From NCBI RefSeq assembly GCF_001687105.1, contig NZ_CP014596.1:1046001-1110000 (forward strand): DNA of 64,000 nt, in the 5' to 3' direction. Below the pieces are notes generated by a model. It saw only the letters and a list, made by a program, of their open reading frames with translations, did no database searches and was not told the origin of the DNA. The DNA is from Salipiger sp. CCB-MM3. GTDB taxonomy: Bacteria > Pseudomonadota > Alphaproteobacteria > Rhodobacterales > Rhodobacteraceae. This document shows, piece by piece, positions 1-10,141 of this stretch; positions within the stretch are counted from its first letter, which is position 1, and each line of letters begins with the position of its first letter. The position numbers were made by a program, and so were the translations under genes.

Positions 1-2791
1 AAAGGCCGATCTGCCCGTAAAGACTGAGCGGCTCCCCGGCGATGCGCAGCGAGATCAGCGCCCCCAGCACCGCGAAAGGCACCGTCAGCAGCACCGCCAC
101 GGGCGTCAGGAAACTCTCATAAAGCGCCGCGAGGAACAGGAAGGTGAACACCAGGCTCAGCCCCAGCGCGATCGGCACGGCGTTGCCCGAAGAGCGTTCC
201 TCGCGCGAGGAGCCGGTCCAGTCGTAGCGAAAGCCCGCAGGCAGCGCCTCGGCGGACAGATCTTCAAAGGCATCCATCGCATTGCCCGTGCTGTACCCAC
301 CGGCGGCATTGGGAATCCCGGTGATCGTCGCCGAGTTGTAGGTGTTGTAGCGATAGAGCACGTCCGGCCCGGTGGTAGGCACCGGCGTGATTACCGTCGA
401 CAGCGGCACCATGCCGCCCTCGCGGTTGCGCACATAGAGCGTGTCGAACGCCCGCTCGTTCTGGCGGAACTGGGCATCCGCCTGCACCATCACCCGGTAG
501 GATTGGCCAAAGACGTTGAAGTCGTTGATGTAAAGTGCCCCAAGCTGCGCCTGCAGGGTGAGGAAGATGTCCGAGATTTGCACGCCCAGCGTCTTGGCCC
601 GCACCCGGTCGATCTCGAGGTTGAGCTGCGGCGCATCGGCCTTGAAGGTGGAATAGGCCAGCGCGATCTCGTCAAGCTGGTTGGCCGGGGCGAGGAAGCC
701 CTGAAGCGCGGCGGTCATCTCTTCCGGCCCGCGCCCCTGCGTGTCTTCGAGCACGAAGGCCAGACCTTCGACCGCGCCGATGCCCGGCAGGGCGGGTGCG
801 CCAAAGATGATCGTCTGCGCCTCGGGCAGATCGGCGAACTGCTGCGTGAACTTGCGCTGCAGATAGGCCTGACTGCTCTCGACCGTGGTCCTCTCGCTCC
901 ATTCCTTGAGCTTGACGATGATCATGCCCGAGTTGGCCTGCAGCGCCGAGTTGAGGATCGAGTAGCCATTCACCGAAAGCACGTTCTCCACCGCCTCATC
1001 CTCGCCAAGCGCATCGGTGAGCCGGTCCATGACCACTTCGGTCCGGTTCAGCGAGGCGCCCGAAGGCAGCTGCACGTCGACCATGAAGAAGCCCTTGTCC
1101 TCGGTCGGGATGAAGCTGGTCGGCACGGTGGTAAAGAGCGTGTACATGCCAAAGAACAGCGCCGCGACGATGGCGATGGCGATAAGCGCGTGTTTGGCGA
1201 GGAAATCGACCGTGGCGGCATAGACCCTCGTCACCCAGTCGAACCCTTTGTTGAACCCCCGGATGACGAAATTGGGATGCATCCCCGGTTTCATCAGCAC
1301 CGAGGCCAGCGCCGGGCTGAGCGTCAGCGCGTTGACCATGGAGATCAGCACCGAGACGGTCAGCGTCGCGCCGAACTGGCTGAACATCCGCCCGGTGATG
1401 CCGGGCAGCAGCAGCGTTGGTCCAAAGACCGCCGCCAGCACCAGCGAGGTGGCGACGATGGGGCCGGTCACCTCTGCCATGGCGCGGCGGGTGGCCTCGG
1501 GCGCGTCCAGTTCGGGGTTCTCGTGCAGGATGCGCTCGACGTTCTCGACCACGATGATCGCGTCGTCCACCACCAGCGCGATGGCAAGGATCAGCGCAAA
1601 CAGCGTCACCGTGTTGATCGTCATGCCAAAGGCGTAGAGCACCGCCAATGTGCCGATGATCGAGACCGGCACGGCGATGGTTGGAATGAGCGTCGCCCGG
1701 ATCGAGCCAAGGAAGATATAGGTCACCGCCACCACCAGCAGAATGGTGAAGATCATGGTGATCACCGTCTCTTCGAGCGAAGCTTCGATGAACAGCGTCG
1801 TGTCGTGGCCGATGACGTAATCGACGCCCTCGGGGAAATACTCCTTCAGCTCCTCCATCTTCTCGCGGACCGCCTCGGCGACCACCAGCGAGTTGGCTTC
1901 GCTCAGCTTGTAGATCGCCATCAGCACGCCGGGCTGGTTGTTGAACTCGCCATAGCCCTTATAGGCAAAAGCGCCGAGCTCGATCCGCGCCACGTCGCGC
2001 AGCCGGATCACCGAGCCCGCGTCATTGGCCGACAGGATGATGTCGCCGAACTCTTCCTCGGTCTCCAGCCTGCCCTTGGTGGTCAGAACGTATTGGAACT
2101 GCGTGTTTTCGGCAGCCGGAGCGGCCCCCAATTGCCCCACGGCGGCCTGCGCGTTCTGCTCTTTCACTGCCAGAACGATCTCGTTCACGGTGATATTGTG
2201 GTTGGCCATCTGCACCGGATCGAGCCACGCGCGCATGCCGTAATCCAGCGCACCGATGTTCTCGGCGGCGCCGACGCCGGGCAGGCGGGCCAGTTCGCCC
2301 TCGACGTTGATCGAGGCGTAGTTCGACAAGAACAGCCCGTCGAAGCGCCCGTCGGGCGAGACGATGTTCACCACCATCAGGATGTCCGGGTTGCGCTTGC
2401 GCACCCTTATGCCGCGCTGGCGCACCTCGGCGGGCAGCCCCGGCTCGGCCAGCGCCACGCGGTTCTGCACGTCGACCTGCGCCAGATCAGCATCGACGCC
2501 GGTCTCGAAGGTCACCGTCAGCGTATAGCTTCCGTCCGCGGCGGCCTTGGATTCCATATAGGCCATGCCCTCGGCGCCGTTCACCTCATCCTCGATGGGG
2601 GTGGCGACGGCCTGAAGCACGGTCTGCGCATCGGCGCCGGGGTAATTGGCGCGGACCACCACCTTGGGGGCGGCGATGTCGGGGTACTGGTCGATCGGCA
2701 TCACCTGAAGCGTGAGCAGGCCGAACAGCGTGATGAGCAGGGAAATGACGAAGGCGAACTTGGGTCGCCTGATGAAAAATAGGGGTCCCAT
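1..2791 (-). CDS. RND efflux permease, HAE1/AcrB type (3' end cut by window edge)
   Basis: Inner-membrane proton-driven drug exporter that would work with the periplasmic adaptor encoded just upstream and an outer-membrane channel not in this window. Reading the minus strand from ATG at 2791 gives MGPLFFIRRPKFAFVISL, the usual first transmembrane helix and start of an HAE1 permease. It continues without a stop for about 930 codons to the left edge. The transmembrane segment with the proton-relay pair is visible (AIALVVDDAIIVVENVER), followed by the large second periplasmic loop and later helices. The last residues seen (SLYGQIGL) precede the final helices, so roughly 100 codons are missing. 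The gap to the adaptor is 21 bp, so the two are co-transcribed. Family assignment is firm; the substrate is unknown. Confidence 0.93.
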   Translation of the reverse strand, partial: MGPLFFIRRPKFAFVISLLITLFGLLTLQVMPIDQYPDIAAPKVVVRANYPGADAQTVLQAVATPIEDEVNGAEGMAYMESKAAADGSYTLTVTFETGVDADLAQVDVQNRVALAEPGLPAEVRQRGIRVRKRNPDILMVVNIVSPDGRFDGLFLSNYASINVEGELARLPGVGAAENIGALDYGMRAWLDPVQMANHNITVNEIVLAVKEQNAQAAVGQLGAAPAAENTQFQYVLTTKGRLETEEEFGDIILSANDAGSVIRLRDVARIELGAFAYKGYGEFNNQPGVLMAIYKLSEANSLVVAEAVREKMEELKEYFPEGVDYVIGHDTTLFIEASLEETVITMIFTILLVVAVTYIFLGSIRATLIPTIAVPVSIIGTLAVLYAFGMTINTVTLFALILAIALVVDDAIIVVENVERILHENPELDAPEATRRAMAEVTGPIVATSLVLAAVFGPTLLLPGITGRMFSQFGATLTVSVLISMVNALTLSPALASVLMKPGMHPNFVIRGFNKGFDWVTRVYAATVDFLAKHALIAIAIVAALFFGMYTLFTTVPTSFIPTEDKGFFMVDVQLPSGASLNRTEVVMDRLTDALGEDEAVENVLSVNGYSILNSALQANSGMIIVKLKEWSERTTVESSQAYLQRKFTQQFADLPEAQTIIFGAPALPGIGAVEGLAFVLEDTQGRGPEEMTAALQGFLAPANQLDEIALAYSTFKADAPQLNLEIDRVRAKTLGVQISDIFLTLQAQLGALYINDFNVFGQSYRVMVQADAQFRQNERAFDTLYVRNREGGMVPLSTVITPVPTTGPDVLYRYNTYNSATITGIPNAAGGYSTGNAMDAFEDLSAEALPAGFRYDWTGSSREERSSGNAVPIALGLSLVFTFLFLAALYESFLTPVAVLLTVPFAVLGALISLRIAGEPLSLYGQIGL

Positions 2792-2812
2792 GAAATTCTC
2801 CGCTGCCGGGGA

Positions 2813-3955
2813 TCAGCTGTCGTAGGGCTGCGGGGTGACGGCGAGGCCCGGGCGCATGCGCTGCAGCCCCTCCACGACCACCCGCTCGCCATCTGCAAGC
2901 CCTTCGGTGACGGTCCAGTCGGCGCCATTGCGCACGCCCACGGTGATATTGCGCCGCTCGACCACGTCGCCGTCGCCGACCACCCAGACGAAATGCCCTT
3001 GCTGGTCGAGACTGACCGCGCGCTGCGGCACCAAGGGCGCCTGAACCGGCTCGATCACCTGACCGCGGATCGTCACGTTCTGGCCCGGCAGCAGCAGGCC
3101 GTTGGGATTGGGGAAAAGAACCCGCGCCGCAATGGTGCCGGTGCTGGCAACGCCGGTGTTGTCCCAATTCTCGAAGGTGCCCTTCTCGGGATAGACCTCG
3201 CCGCCGGGCAGGATCGCCTCAAGCTCCAGCGGAGGGATCGAGCCGCCCGCCTCTTCGATCTCCAGCCGCTTGGCCAGAAAGCCGAAATAATTGGACTGAT
3301 CCACCAGCCCGACCGCGTAAATCGGATCGAGCGAGACGATGGTGGCGATATAGCCGATCTGCGTCGGATCGCCGACGGTGAAAAGATCGCCCACCGAATA
3401 TTGCGGGGCCGAAATGCGGCCGCTGAACGGGGCGTAAACTTTTGTATCGGCGAGGTCTTCTTCGGCCTGCGCGATCTGGGCGCTGGCCACGTCGACCTGC
3501 GCCTGCGCCACATCCGCCTGCGCCTGCGCGTATTCCACCTCGCGCTTTGAGACGGTGTTGCTCTGCGACAGTTGCGTCGCCCGGTCGAGATCGAGATCGG
3601 CCTTAATCGCCGCGGCTTCGGCCTGCTTCAGCGCGGCATGGGCTTGGGCGAGAGCGATGCGGTAATGCGTCTCGTCCATCTCCACCAGCAACTCACCCTC
3701 TTCGACGAAAGCGCCTGCGGTGATGTGCATGGCGGTGATCTGCGCCTGCACGGTGGGCCGGATCGACGCGGTGTTCAGCGCTTCGATGCGGGCCGGGTGG
3801 GTGAACGAGGGGTGGATGCTCTGGGTGGCGATGGTCTGCACCAAGGCGGTGGGGCCGGGGGCGGCCTCGTCCTGAGCCAGTGCGAGTGTCGGGGAAGCCA
3901 GAAAAGCGGCGGACAAAGATACGGTGGAAATCTTGCGAAGCAGTCCAATCAACAT
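2813..3955 (-). CDS. RND efflux periplasmic adaptor (MexA/AcrA family)
   Basis: Membrane-fusion protein of 380 residues that bridges the RND permease and an outer-membrane channel. The N-terminus is a Sec signal peptide ending near ALALAQ, residues 1-28. A lipoyl/barrel-sandwich half motif follows, then an alpha-helical hairpin rich in Ala and Gln (about residues 95-165), the second lipoyl half, and a beta-barrel/MPD region to the end. Length and domain order match the MexA family. It is the first gene of a two-gene operon with the permease 21 bp downstream. No regulator gene is adjacent. The upstream gap carries an 11-bp inverted repeat, CTATGTCATAG at 3981-3991, that could be an operator. 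Confidence 0.92.
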   Translation of the reverse strand: MLIGLLRKISTVSLSAAFLASPTLALAQDEAAPGPTALVQTIATQSIHPSFTHPARIEALNTASIRPTVQAQITAMHITAGAFVEEGELLVEMDETHYRIALAQAHAALKQAEAAAIKADLDLDRATQLSQSNTVSKREVEYAQAQADVAQAQVDVASAQIAQAEEDLADTKVYAPFSGRISAPQYSVGDLFTVGDPTQIGYIATIVSLDPIYAVGLVDQSNYFGFLAKRLEIEEAGGSIPPLELEAILPGGEVYPEKGTFENWDNTGVASTGTIAARVLFPNPNGLLLPGQNVTIRGQVIEPVQAPLVPQRAVSLDQQGHFVWVVGDGDVVERRNITVGVRNGADWTVTEGLADGERVVVEGLQRMRPGLAVTPQPYDS

Positions 3956-4189
3956 ATCAAAGGTCCTTTCACGGACGGAGCTATGTCATAGAGCGTACAC
4001 CAAATACGGGAAAAATCTATTTTTAATACAATCTTGTCGCGGTGATCCGCCCATACAGTAGCACGTTTGCGGGCCTTCTGCGCGAATGCGTCGCCCCCCG
4101 AGGGCGCAGGGCTTGCAACCCATTGGCGAGCGTTTCGCGGGGGCGAGAGCGTCAGCCCGACGCCCTCACAGTTCTGTCATACGAAAATA

Positions 4190-4219
4190 TTGACAGTCAT
4201 CATACAAGTCGGTCATAAC
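4190..4219 (+). promoter_or_regulatory. Probable promoter of the TRAP/oxidative uronate operon
   Basis: A perfect -35 hexamer TTGACA at 4190-4195 is followed after 18 bp by CATAAC at 4214-4219, which matches four of six -10 bases. The ATG of the solute-binding protein lies about 40 bp further on. The TTGTATGAT-type site lies inside the spacer, a repressor-compatible position. No transcript data are available, so this is a sequence-based call. Confidence 0.5.
4199..4208 (-). promoter_or_regulatory. Candidate uronate-regulon operator, site 1 (TTGTATGAT motif)
   Basis: On the minus strand this reads CTTGTATGAT. The same nine bases TTGTATGAT recur in the ABC/AraC intergenic region (18873) and upstream of kduI (21345). 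All three sites sit in front of pectin-pathway transcription units. Here the site lies between the -35 and -10 elements of the TRAP operon promoter. The likely binder is the FadR-type GntR protein encoded at 20377-21117; this is inference. Confidence 0.5.
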
Positions 4220-4260
4220 CGCGGCGTGACGTCATATGCATCTACAGGGAGGAGATCATC

Positions 4261-5244
4261 ATGCGATTCACCAAGACCGGGGCTCTTACCGCCACCGTCG
4301 CGCTCTGCGGCCTTCTGGCCGGTGCCGCGCAGGCCGAAACCTGGCGCGCCTGGGCCATTCACCCCGAGGATTATCCGAACGTCGTGGCGATGCAGCAGTT
4401 CGCCGACGAGGTGACGGAAAAGACCGAGGGCCGGATCGAGCCCACCGTCTACGCCAATGGCGTTCTGGGCGCGCAGCCCGACGCCATCGAGCAGGTGCGT
4501 GCCGGTGCCATCGCGGTCGGCAATTTCAACATGGGCCCGATGGGCGAGATCGTTCCGGCGACCAACGTGCTGTCGCTGCCCTTCATCTTCCGCGACGTGG
4601 ACCACATGCACGCGGCGATGGACGGCGAGATCGGTCAGCGTTTCTCGGACGCGCTGTCGGAAGAAGGGCTTGTGGCGCTCTCGTGGATGGATAGCGGCTC
4701 GCGCTCTTTCTACAACACCAAGCATCCGATCGAGACGCCCGCCGACATGGACGGTCTGAAGTTCCGCGTGATGAACAACGATCTTTACGTGCAGATGGTC
4801 GACAAGCTGGGCGGCAACGCCACGCCGATGGCCTATGGCGAGGTCTATCAGTCGCTGAAGACCGGCGTGATCGACGGGGCCGAGAACAACTACCCCTCGT
4901 TCGAAAGCTCGAACCACTACGAGGTGGCCAAATACTATTCGATCACCAACCACCTGATCATCCCCGAGTGCATCTGCGTCTCGACCAAGGTCTGGGATGG
5001 CGTGTCGGATGAGGACAAGGCAATTGTCACCGAGGCGGCGGTGAAAGCCGCAGACCTGCAGCGCGAGCTTTGGGCCGAACGCTCGGATGCCTCCAAGCAG
5101 AAGGTGATCGACAGCGGCGTGGCGGTGAACGAGGTCGAGGACGGGCAGGCGTTTCAGGACGCCATGGAGCCGGTCTATGCCGATTTCATCGCCGCCAATC
5201 CCGATCTGGAAAGCCTGATCCGCGACATCCAGTCGGTGCAGTGA
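4261..5244 (+). CDS. TRAP transporter solute-binding protein, DctP family (probable uronate binder)
   Basis: Periplasmic receptor of a TRAP transporter, 327 residues. The signal peptide (residues 1-22) ends at AQA-ET. The DctP fold is clear, with the conserved ligand-carboxylate arginine expected in the GLKFRVMNN segment near residue 165 and the family motif AYGEVYQSLKTGVIDGAENN near 200-220. DctQ and DctM follow, then genes for oxidation of galacturonate or glucuronate, so the ligand is probably a hexuronate. Start chosen by the signal peptide and the AGGGAGGAG ribosome site. A perfect 11-bp stem-loop follows the stop codon and may set its expression above that of the membrane subunits. Confidence 0.9.
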   Translation: MRFTKTGALTATVALCGLLAGAAQAETWRAWAIHPEDYPNVVAMQQFADEVTEKTEGRIEPTVYANGVLGAQPDAIEQVRAGAIAVGNFNMGPMGEIVPATNVLSLPFIFRDVDHMHAAMDGEIGQRFSDALSEEGLVALSWMDSGSRSFYNTKHPIETPADMDGLKFRVMNNDLYVQMVDKLGGNATPMAYGEVYQSLKTGVIDGAENNYPSFESSNHYEVAKYYSITNHLIIPECICVSTKVWDGVSDEDKAIVTEAAVKAADLQRELWAERSDASKQKVIDSGVAVNEVEDGQAFQDAMEPVYADFIAANPDLESLIRDIQSVQ

Positions 5245-5270
5245 TCACCGGCATCGCTTGATCTGAAAAA

Positions 5271-5294
5271 GACGTGTCCCCGCGGGGACACGTC
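5271..5294 (+). promoter_or_regulatory. Intra-operon stem-loop after TRAP binding-protein gene
   Basis: Perfect hairpin with 11-bp arms (GACGTGTCCCC and its complement) and a 2-nt centre, 27 bp after the dctP stop and 18 bp before dctQ. It has no T-run on its 3' side, so it looks like an mRNA-stabilising or partial-termination element rather than an operon end. Confidence 0.7.
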
Positions 5295-5311
5295 ATGTCC
5301 GGGAGGGGTTC

Positions 5312-5815
5312 ATGGCGCACGCGCAACCGGCCGGGGCAGGGGCCATCTATCGCCTGCTCAATCTTCTGTCGCGTCTGTGCGTGCTCGTTGCGGGCAGCGG
5401 GCTGGTGCTGCTGATCGCCATCTTCGGCTGGCTGGTCTGGGGCCGCTACGTGATGAACGACACCCCCACATGGGTCGAGCAGCTGGCGCTGATCCTCGTG
5501 GTCTGGATCACCTTCCTCGGCGCGGCCGCCGGGGTCTGGAGCCGCACCCATCTGTCGGTGGACTTCATTCGCGACGCCTTTCCCGGCCCTATCGCCATGG
5601 CGATGAAGTGGCTGGCGCTCCTCGGTGTGCTGATCTTCGCCATCTGCCTTGGTTGGCAGGGCTACATCCTCGCCGAGAACACATGGGCGCGCACCGTGCC
5701 GATGCTCGGCATCTCCGAGGGCATGCGCGCCGTGCCCATGGCGATCTGCGGCGCGCTGAGCGCGCTTTTCACTCTCTATCAAATGGCCGAACTGGCGAAG
5801 GGCCGCGGGTACTGA
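5312..5815 (+). CDS. TRAP transporter small membrane subunit, DctQ family
   Basis: Integral membrane protein of 167 residues with four predicted helices (about 18-45, 58-78, 98-118 and 135-158). The conserved DctQ tryptophan/glutamate loop is visible after helix 1 as TPTWVEQLALILVVWITFLG. It links the large DctM channel to the periplasmic receptor. Start at 5312 is supported by the GGGAGGGG ribosome site. The stop is 1 bp before the dctM ATG, so translation is probably coupled. Confidence 0.9.
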   Translation: MAHAQPAGAGAIYRLLNLLSRLCVLVAGSGLVLLIAIFGWLVWGRYVMNDTPTWVEQLALILVVWITFLGAAAGVWSRTHLSVDFIRDAFPGPIAMAMKWLALLGVLIFAICLGWQGYILAENTWARTVPMLGISEGMRAVPMAICGALSALFTLYQMAELAKGRGY

Positions 5816-5816
5816 C

Positions 5817-7094
5817 ATGGGTTTAATCATTCTTTTCGGGGTTTTCGCCGGCGGGCTTATCTGCGGCATGCCCGTGGCCTTTGCCATCGGTCTCGCGGCG
5901 GTGGGCGGCTTCGTCTACGAGGGGCTGCCGCTGTTCATCGGCTTCCAGCGCGTGCTGTCGGGCATCTCGGTGTTCTCGCTGCTGGCGATCCCCTTCTTCA
6001 TCTTCGCCGGTGAGCTGATGATGCACGGCGGCATCGCCGGGCGGTTGGTGCGGCTGGCCTCTTCGGCGGTGGGCGCGATGCGCGGCGGGCTGGGCGTGGT
6101 CAATGTGGCCTCCTCGATGCTCTTCGGCGGCATCTCGGGCTCGGCGGTGGCGGACACCTCTGCGCTTGGCTCGATCCTCATCCCGGTGATGAAGGAAAAG
6201 GGCTATGACCCTGATTACGCGGTGAATGTCACCGTCACCTCCTCGGTCGCGGGTGTGGTGATCCCGCCCTCGCACAATATGATCCTCTTTGCCGTGGCGG
6301 CGGGCGGCGTGTCGGTGTCGAAGCTGTTCATCGCGGGGGTGATCCCCGGCATGCTCATGTGCCTCTGCCTTGGCATCGTGGCCTATGCGGTCGCCGTGCG
6401 GCGCGGTTACCCGGCTGAAACCTTTCCCGGCTGGAAGGCGCTTGGTCTGTCGTTCATCGTCGCCCTGCCGGGTCTGATGACCGCGATCATTGTGGTGGGC
6501 GGCGTGCTGTCGGGCGTGATGACGGTCACCGAGTCCGGCGCCTTCGGGGCGATCTGGGCGATCCTCGTGACCACCTTCGTTTACCGCGAACTCAGCTGGG
6601 AAGGCTTCAAGACCGCCGTCGTCAGCTCGGTGCGCACGACCGCGTTGGTGATGCTGCTGGTGGCGACGGCCTCGGCCTTTTCCTACCTGCTGACCCTTTA
6701 CCGGGTGCCGGATCTGCTGGCCAATGCAGTGACAGGCATCTCGGACAACCCGATCGTGATCCTGCTGCTGCTCAACCTGATCCTGCTGGTGCTTGGCATG
6801 ATCATGGATATGGCGGCGCTGATCCTGATCTGCACGCCGATCTTCCTGCCAGTTGCGGTGGGGCTGGGGATGGACCCCATCCAGTTCGGCGTCGTGATGA
6901 TGATGAACCTCGGCCTCGGCCTCTGCACACCGCCGGTGGGCGCCTGCCTCTTCGTGGGCTGCGTCGTGGGCGGCGTGCGGATCGAACATGCGGTGAAGAC
7001 GATCCTGCCGTTCTACGCGGCGATCCTCGTGGCGCTGCTGCTGGTGACATATGTCCCGGCCTTCTCCATGTTCCTGCCGAGCCTGATGGAGTGA
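5817..7094 (+). CDS. TRAP transporter large membrane subunit, DctM family
   Basis: Sodium- or proton-coupled channel subunit of 425 residues, about twelve hydrophobic segments, full length for DctM. Family motifs include GGISGSAVADTSALGSILIP near residues 100-120, PPSHNMILFAVAAGG near 155-170, and the C-terminal NLGLGLCTPPVGACLFVGC. It follows dctQ by 1 bp and precedes udh by 5 bp, so transporter and catabolic enzymes share one transcript. Together with the two upstream genes it would import galacturonate and/or glucuronate. Confidence 0.93.
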   Translation: MGLIILFGVFAGGLICGMPVAFAIGLAAVGGFVYEGLPLFIGFQRVLSGISVFSLLAIPFFIFAGELMMHGGIAGRLVRLASSAVGAMRGGLGVVNVASSMLFGGISGSAVADTSALGSILIPVMKEKGYDPDYAVNVTVTSSVAGVVIPPSHNMILFAVAAGGVSVSKLFIAGVIPGMLMCLCLGIVAYAVAVRRGYPAETFPGWKALGLSFIVALPGLMTAIIVVGGVLSGVMTVTESGAFGAIWAILVTTFVYRELSWEGFKTAVVSSVRTTALVMLLVATASAFSYLLTLYRVPDLLANAVTGISDNPIVILLLLNLILLVLGMIMDMAALILICTPIFLPVAVGLGMDPIQFGVVMMMNLGLGLCTPPVGACLFVGCVVGGVRIEHAVKTILPFYAAILVALLLVTYVPAFSMFLPSLME

Positions 7095-7099
7095 GAGAC

Positions 7100-7900
7100 A
7101 TGAAGATGAAACGTATCCTGATCACCGGCGCGGCGGGCCAGCTTGGCAAGATCCTGCGCGAGACGCTGAAGCCCCACGCCGAGGAACTGCGCCTGTCGGA
7201 CATCGCCGAGATCACCGACCTTGGCCCCAATGAGAGCTTCGTGTCCTGCGACATCGCCGACGGCGAGGCGGTGAAATCTCTGGTCGAGGGCTGCGACGGG
7301 GTGGTGCATCTGGGCGGTATCTCGGTCGAGAAGAATTTTGACCTGATCGAAACGGCCAATCTGCGCGGCGTCTACAACCTCTATGAGGCAGCGCGGCTGC
7401 ACGGCATGCCCCGGATCATCTTTGCCAGTTCCAACCACACGATCGGCTATTACAAGCAGGAACAGCGCCTGAAGCATACCGACCCGTTCAAGCCCGATGG
7501 CCTCTACGGTGTGTCGAAGATCTTCGGCGAGGCGGTGGCCAGCCTCTACCATGACAAATTCGGGCAGGAGAGCGCGCTGGTGCGCATCGGATCCTGCACC
7601 CCGAAGCCCGAGAACTGGCGGATGCTGTCGACGTGGATCAGCCCGCGCGATTTCACCTCGCTGATCATGGCCGCCTTCACCGCGCCGCGCCTTGGCTGCA
7701 CCGTGATTTGGGGGCAATCGGCCAATGACATGGGCTGGTGGGACAACTCCCACGCGGCCTTTCTTGGCTGGGTGCCGCAGGACAATTCTCAGGACTACGC
7801 CGAGGAAATCCGCCGGACCGTACCGCGCCCCGGCCCCGAGGACTCGGTGGCGAAATATCAGGGCGGCGTCTTCACCGACGAGCCCATCCACCAAAGCTGA
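7100..7900 (+). CDS. udh: Uronate dehydrogenase (NAD-dependent)
   Basis: Extended SDR enzyme of 266 residues that oxidises D-galacturonate or D-glucuronate to the aldaro-lactone, the first step of the oxidative uronate pathway. Seen: the NAD-binding GAAGQLG at residues 10-16, a substrate-loop serine region SSNHTIGYY at 120-128, and the catalytic Tyr136-x-x-x-Lys140 (YGVSK). Length equals that of characterised Agrobacterium-type Udh proteins. An in-frame GTG at 7091 overlaps the dctM stop, but ATG at 7100 is spaced correctly from GGAG and is preferred. Downstream kdgD, gci and gli are exactly the partners known in Agrobacterium, which makes this call strong. Confidence 0.92.
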   Translation: MKMKRILITGAAGQLGKILRETLKPHAEELRLSDIAEITDLGPNESFVSCDIADGEAVKSLVEGCDGVVHLGGISVEKNFDLIETANLRGVYNLYEAARLHGMPRIIFASSNHTIGYYKQEQRLKHTDPFKPDGLYGVSKIFGEAVASLYHDKFGQESALVRIGSCTPKPENWRMLSTWISPRDFTSLIMAAFTAPRLGCTVIWGQSANDMGWWDNSHAAFLGWVPQDNSQDYAEEIRRTVPRPGPEDSVAKYQGGVFTDEPIHQS

Positions 7901-7920
7901 CCTTTATTCCATTCCCATAG

Positions 7921-8859
<939 letters not shown>

Positions 8860-8874
8860 GTTCGAGGAGCCAAG

Positions 8875-10008
8875 ATGAAGATCACCGAGATCCGCACCCA
8901 CCTTCTGGAACACAAGCTGGAGACCGCCTTCGAGAGTGCCTCCATGCGCTTCGATCGGCGGGTGCATCTGCTGGTCGAGGTGATCTGCGACGATGGCACC
9001 ACGGGCTGGGGCGAATGCCTCGGCCCGGCGGGGCCGAACCGCGCCATGGTCGAGGCCTATAAGCCGTGGCTTCTGGGCAAGGATCCGCTGGAGACCGAAA
9101 AACACTGGGCCGTGCTCTACAACGCGCTGCGCGATCAGGGTCAGCGGGGGATCTCGGTCTGCGCGCTTTCCGGCATCGACATCGCGCTGTGGGACATCAA
9201 GGGCAAGGCGCTTGGGGTTCCTGTCTCCACGCTGCTGGGCGGGCGGTTCCGCGAGAAGGTGCGCTGCTATGCCACCGGCTCGTTCAAGCGTGACGGGGTC
9301 GACCGGGTTGCGGACAATGCCGAAGAGATGCGCGGCCATGCGGCGGCGGGCTTTCACGCGGTGAAGATCAAGATCGGGTTCGATCCCGCCGAGGATCTGC
9401 AGGTGATCAAGGCGGTGCGCGAGGCCATTGGGCCGGACACCCGCCTGATGATCGACGGCAACCACGGCTATGACGTGATCGAGGCGGTGCGCGTGGGCAA
9501 TGCCGCGGCCGAATATGACATCGACTGGTTCGAAGAGCCGGTGATCCCCGAACAGCTGGATGCCTATGCCGAGGTCCGCGCGCGTCAGCCGGTCCCGGTG
9601 GCGGGCGGCGAGACATGGCACACCCGCTGGGGCTTTGCCGAGCCGATGCGGCGGCGGGTGATCGACATCGCCCAGCCCGATCTTTGCGGGGTGGGCGGCT
9701 TCACCGAGGCCAAGCGAGTGGCCGATCTTGCCACGCTGCATGGGGTGCGCGTGGTGCCGCACGTCTGGGGCACGGCGGTGCAGATCGCGGCGGCGCTGCA
9801 GTTCATGGCGGCGATGGTGCCCGACCCGGTGAGGCGGGGGCCAATCGAGCCGATCATGGAGTTCGACCGCACCCATAACCCCTTCCGCCAAGCGGTGGTG
9901 AGACAGCCCATCGAGCATGAGAATGGCTGGGTCAGCATCCCCGACGCGCCGGGGCTGGGGATTGAGATCGACCGGGACGCGCTGAAGGAGTTCGCGCCGA
10001 AGGGGTAA
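8875..10008 (+). CDS. gci: D-galactarolactone cycloisomerase (enolase superfamily)
   Basis: Mandelate racemase/muconate lactonizing-type enzyme of 377 residues. Gci opens galactaro-1,4-lactone (and glucarolactone) to 3-deoxy-2-keto-hexarate, the substrate of KdgD. The capping domain occupies about residues 1-125. The barrel shows the KIK catalytic lysine motif (HAVKIKIGF, near 165), metal ligands in LMIDGNHGYD, DWFEEP and VAGGETWH, and the late HVWGTAVQ segment. Length matches Agrobacterium Gci (about 378). Start supported by CGAGGAG. A galactarate or glucarate dehydratase would be the alternative reading, but the adjacent lactone isomerase favours Gci. Confidence 0.87.
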   Translation: MKITEIRTHLLEHKLETAFESASMRFDRRVHLLVEVICDDGTTGWGECLGPAGPNRAMVEAYKPWLLGKDPLETEKHWAVLYNALRDQGQRGISVCALSGIDIALWDIKGKALGVPVSTLLGGRFREKVRCYATGSFKRDGVDRVADNAEEMRGHAAAGFHAVKIKIGFDPAEDLQVIKAVREAIGPDTRLMIDGNHGYDVIEAVRVGNAAAEYDIDWFEEPVIPEQLDAYAEVRARQPVPVAGGETWHTRWGFAEPMRRRVIDIAQPDLCGVGGFTEAKRVADLATLHGVRVVPHVWGTAVQIAAALQFMAAMVPDPVRRGPIEPIMEFDRTHNPFRQAVVRQPIEHENGWVSIPDAPGLGIEIDRDALKEFAPKG

Positions 10009-10019
10009 GACGCGGCGGC

Positions 10020-10050
10020 GGGCGAGCGCCTGCCCGTGGGGTGGCGCTGC
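10020..10050 (+). repeat. Dispersed intergenic repeat, copy A
   Basis: A 31-bp segment beginning GGGCGAGCGCCTGCCCG is identical to the reverse complement of 19989-20019, copy C. The first 17 bases also occur at 19885-19901, copy B. All three copies are in gaps between genes, so this is a small dispersed non-coding repeat family. It contains its own short palindrome (GGGCGAGCGCCTGCCC folds back), like REP elements. Confidence 0.7.
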
Positions 10051-10141
10051 GAGGGTTGTGGTCTGCGCTTTATGCCTGCCACGCCCTTTCGACATCCGAG
10101 CGCCGCGCAACATGACCAAAGCGCCAGCCCGCCGGGACGGC

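Larger units (their letters stand above)
3956..4260. other. Divergent intergenic region between RND operon and TRAP/uronate operon
   Basis: This 305-bp gap holds no convincing gene. It is less GC-rich than its neighbours near 3990-4050 and 4170-4240. For the leftward RND operon it holds the perfect inverted repeat CTATG-T-CATAG at 3981-3991, close to the adaptor start. For the rightward operon it holds a promoter-like pair and the TTGTATGAT-type operator, described separately, followed by a strong ribosome binding site (AGGGAGGAG) just before the ATG at 4261. Confidence 0.6.

Noticed and set aside
503..2782. Long plus-strand frame of 759 codons
   Set aside because: Arg/His/Asp-rich shadow of the RND permease on the other strand; no recognisable domain.
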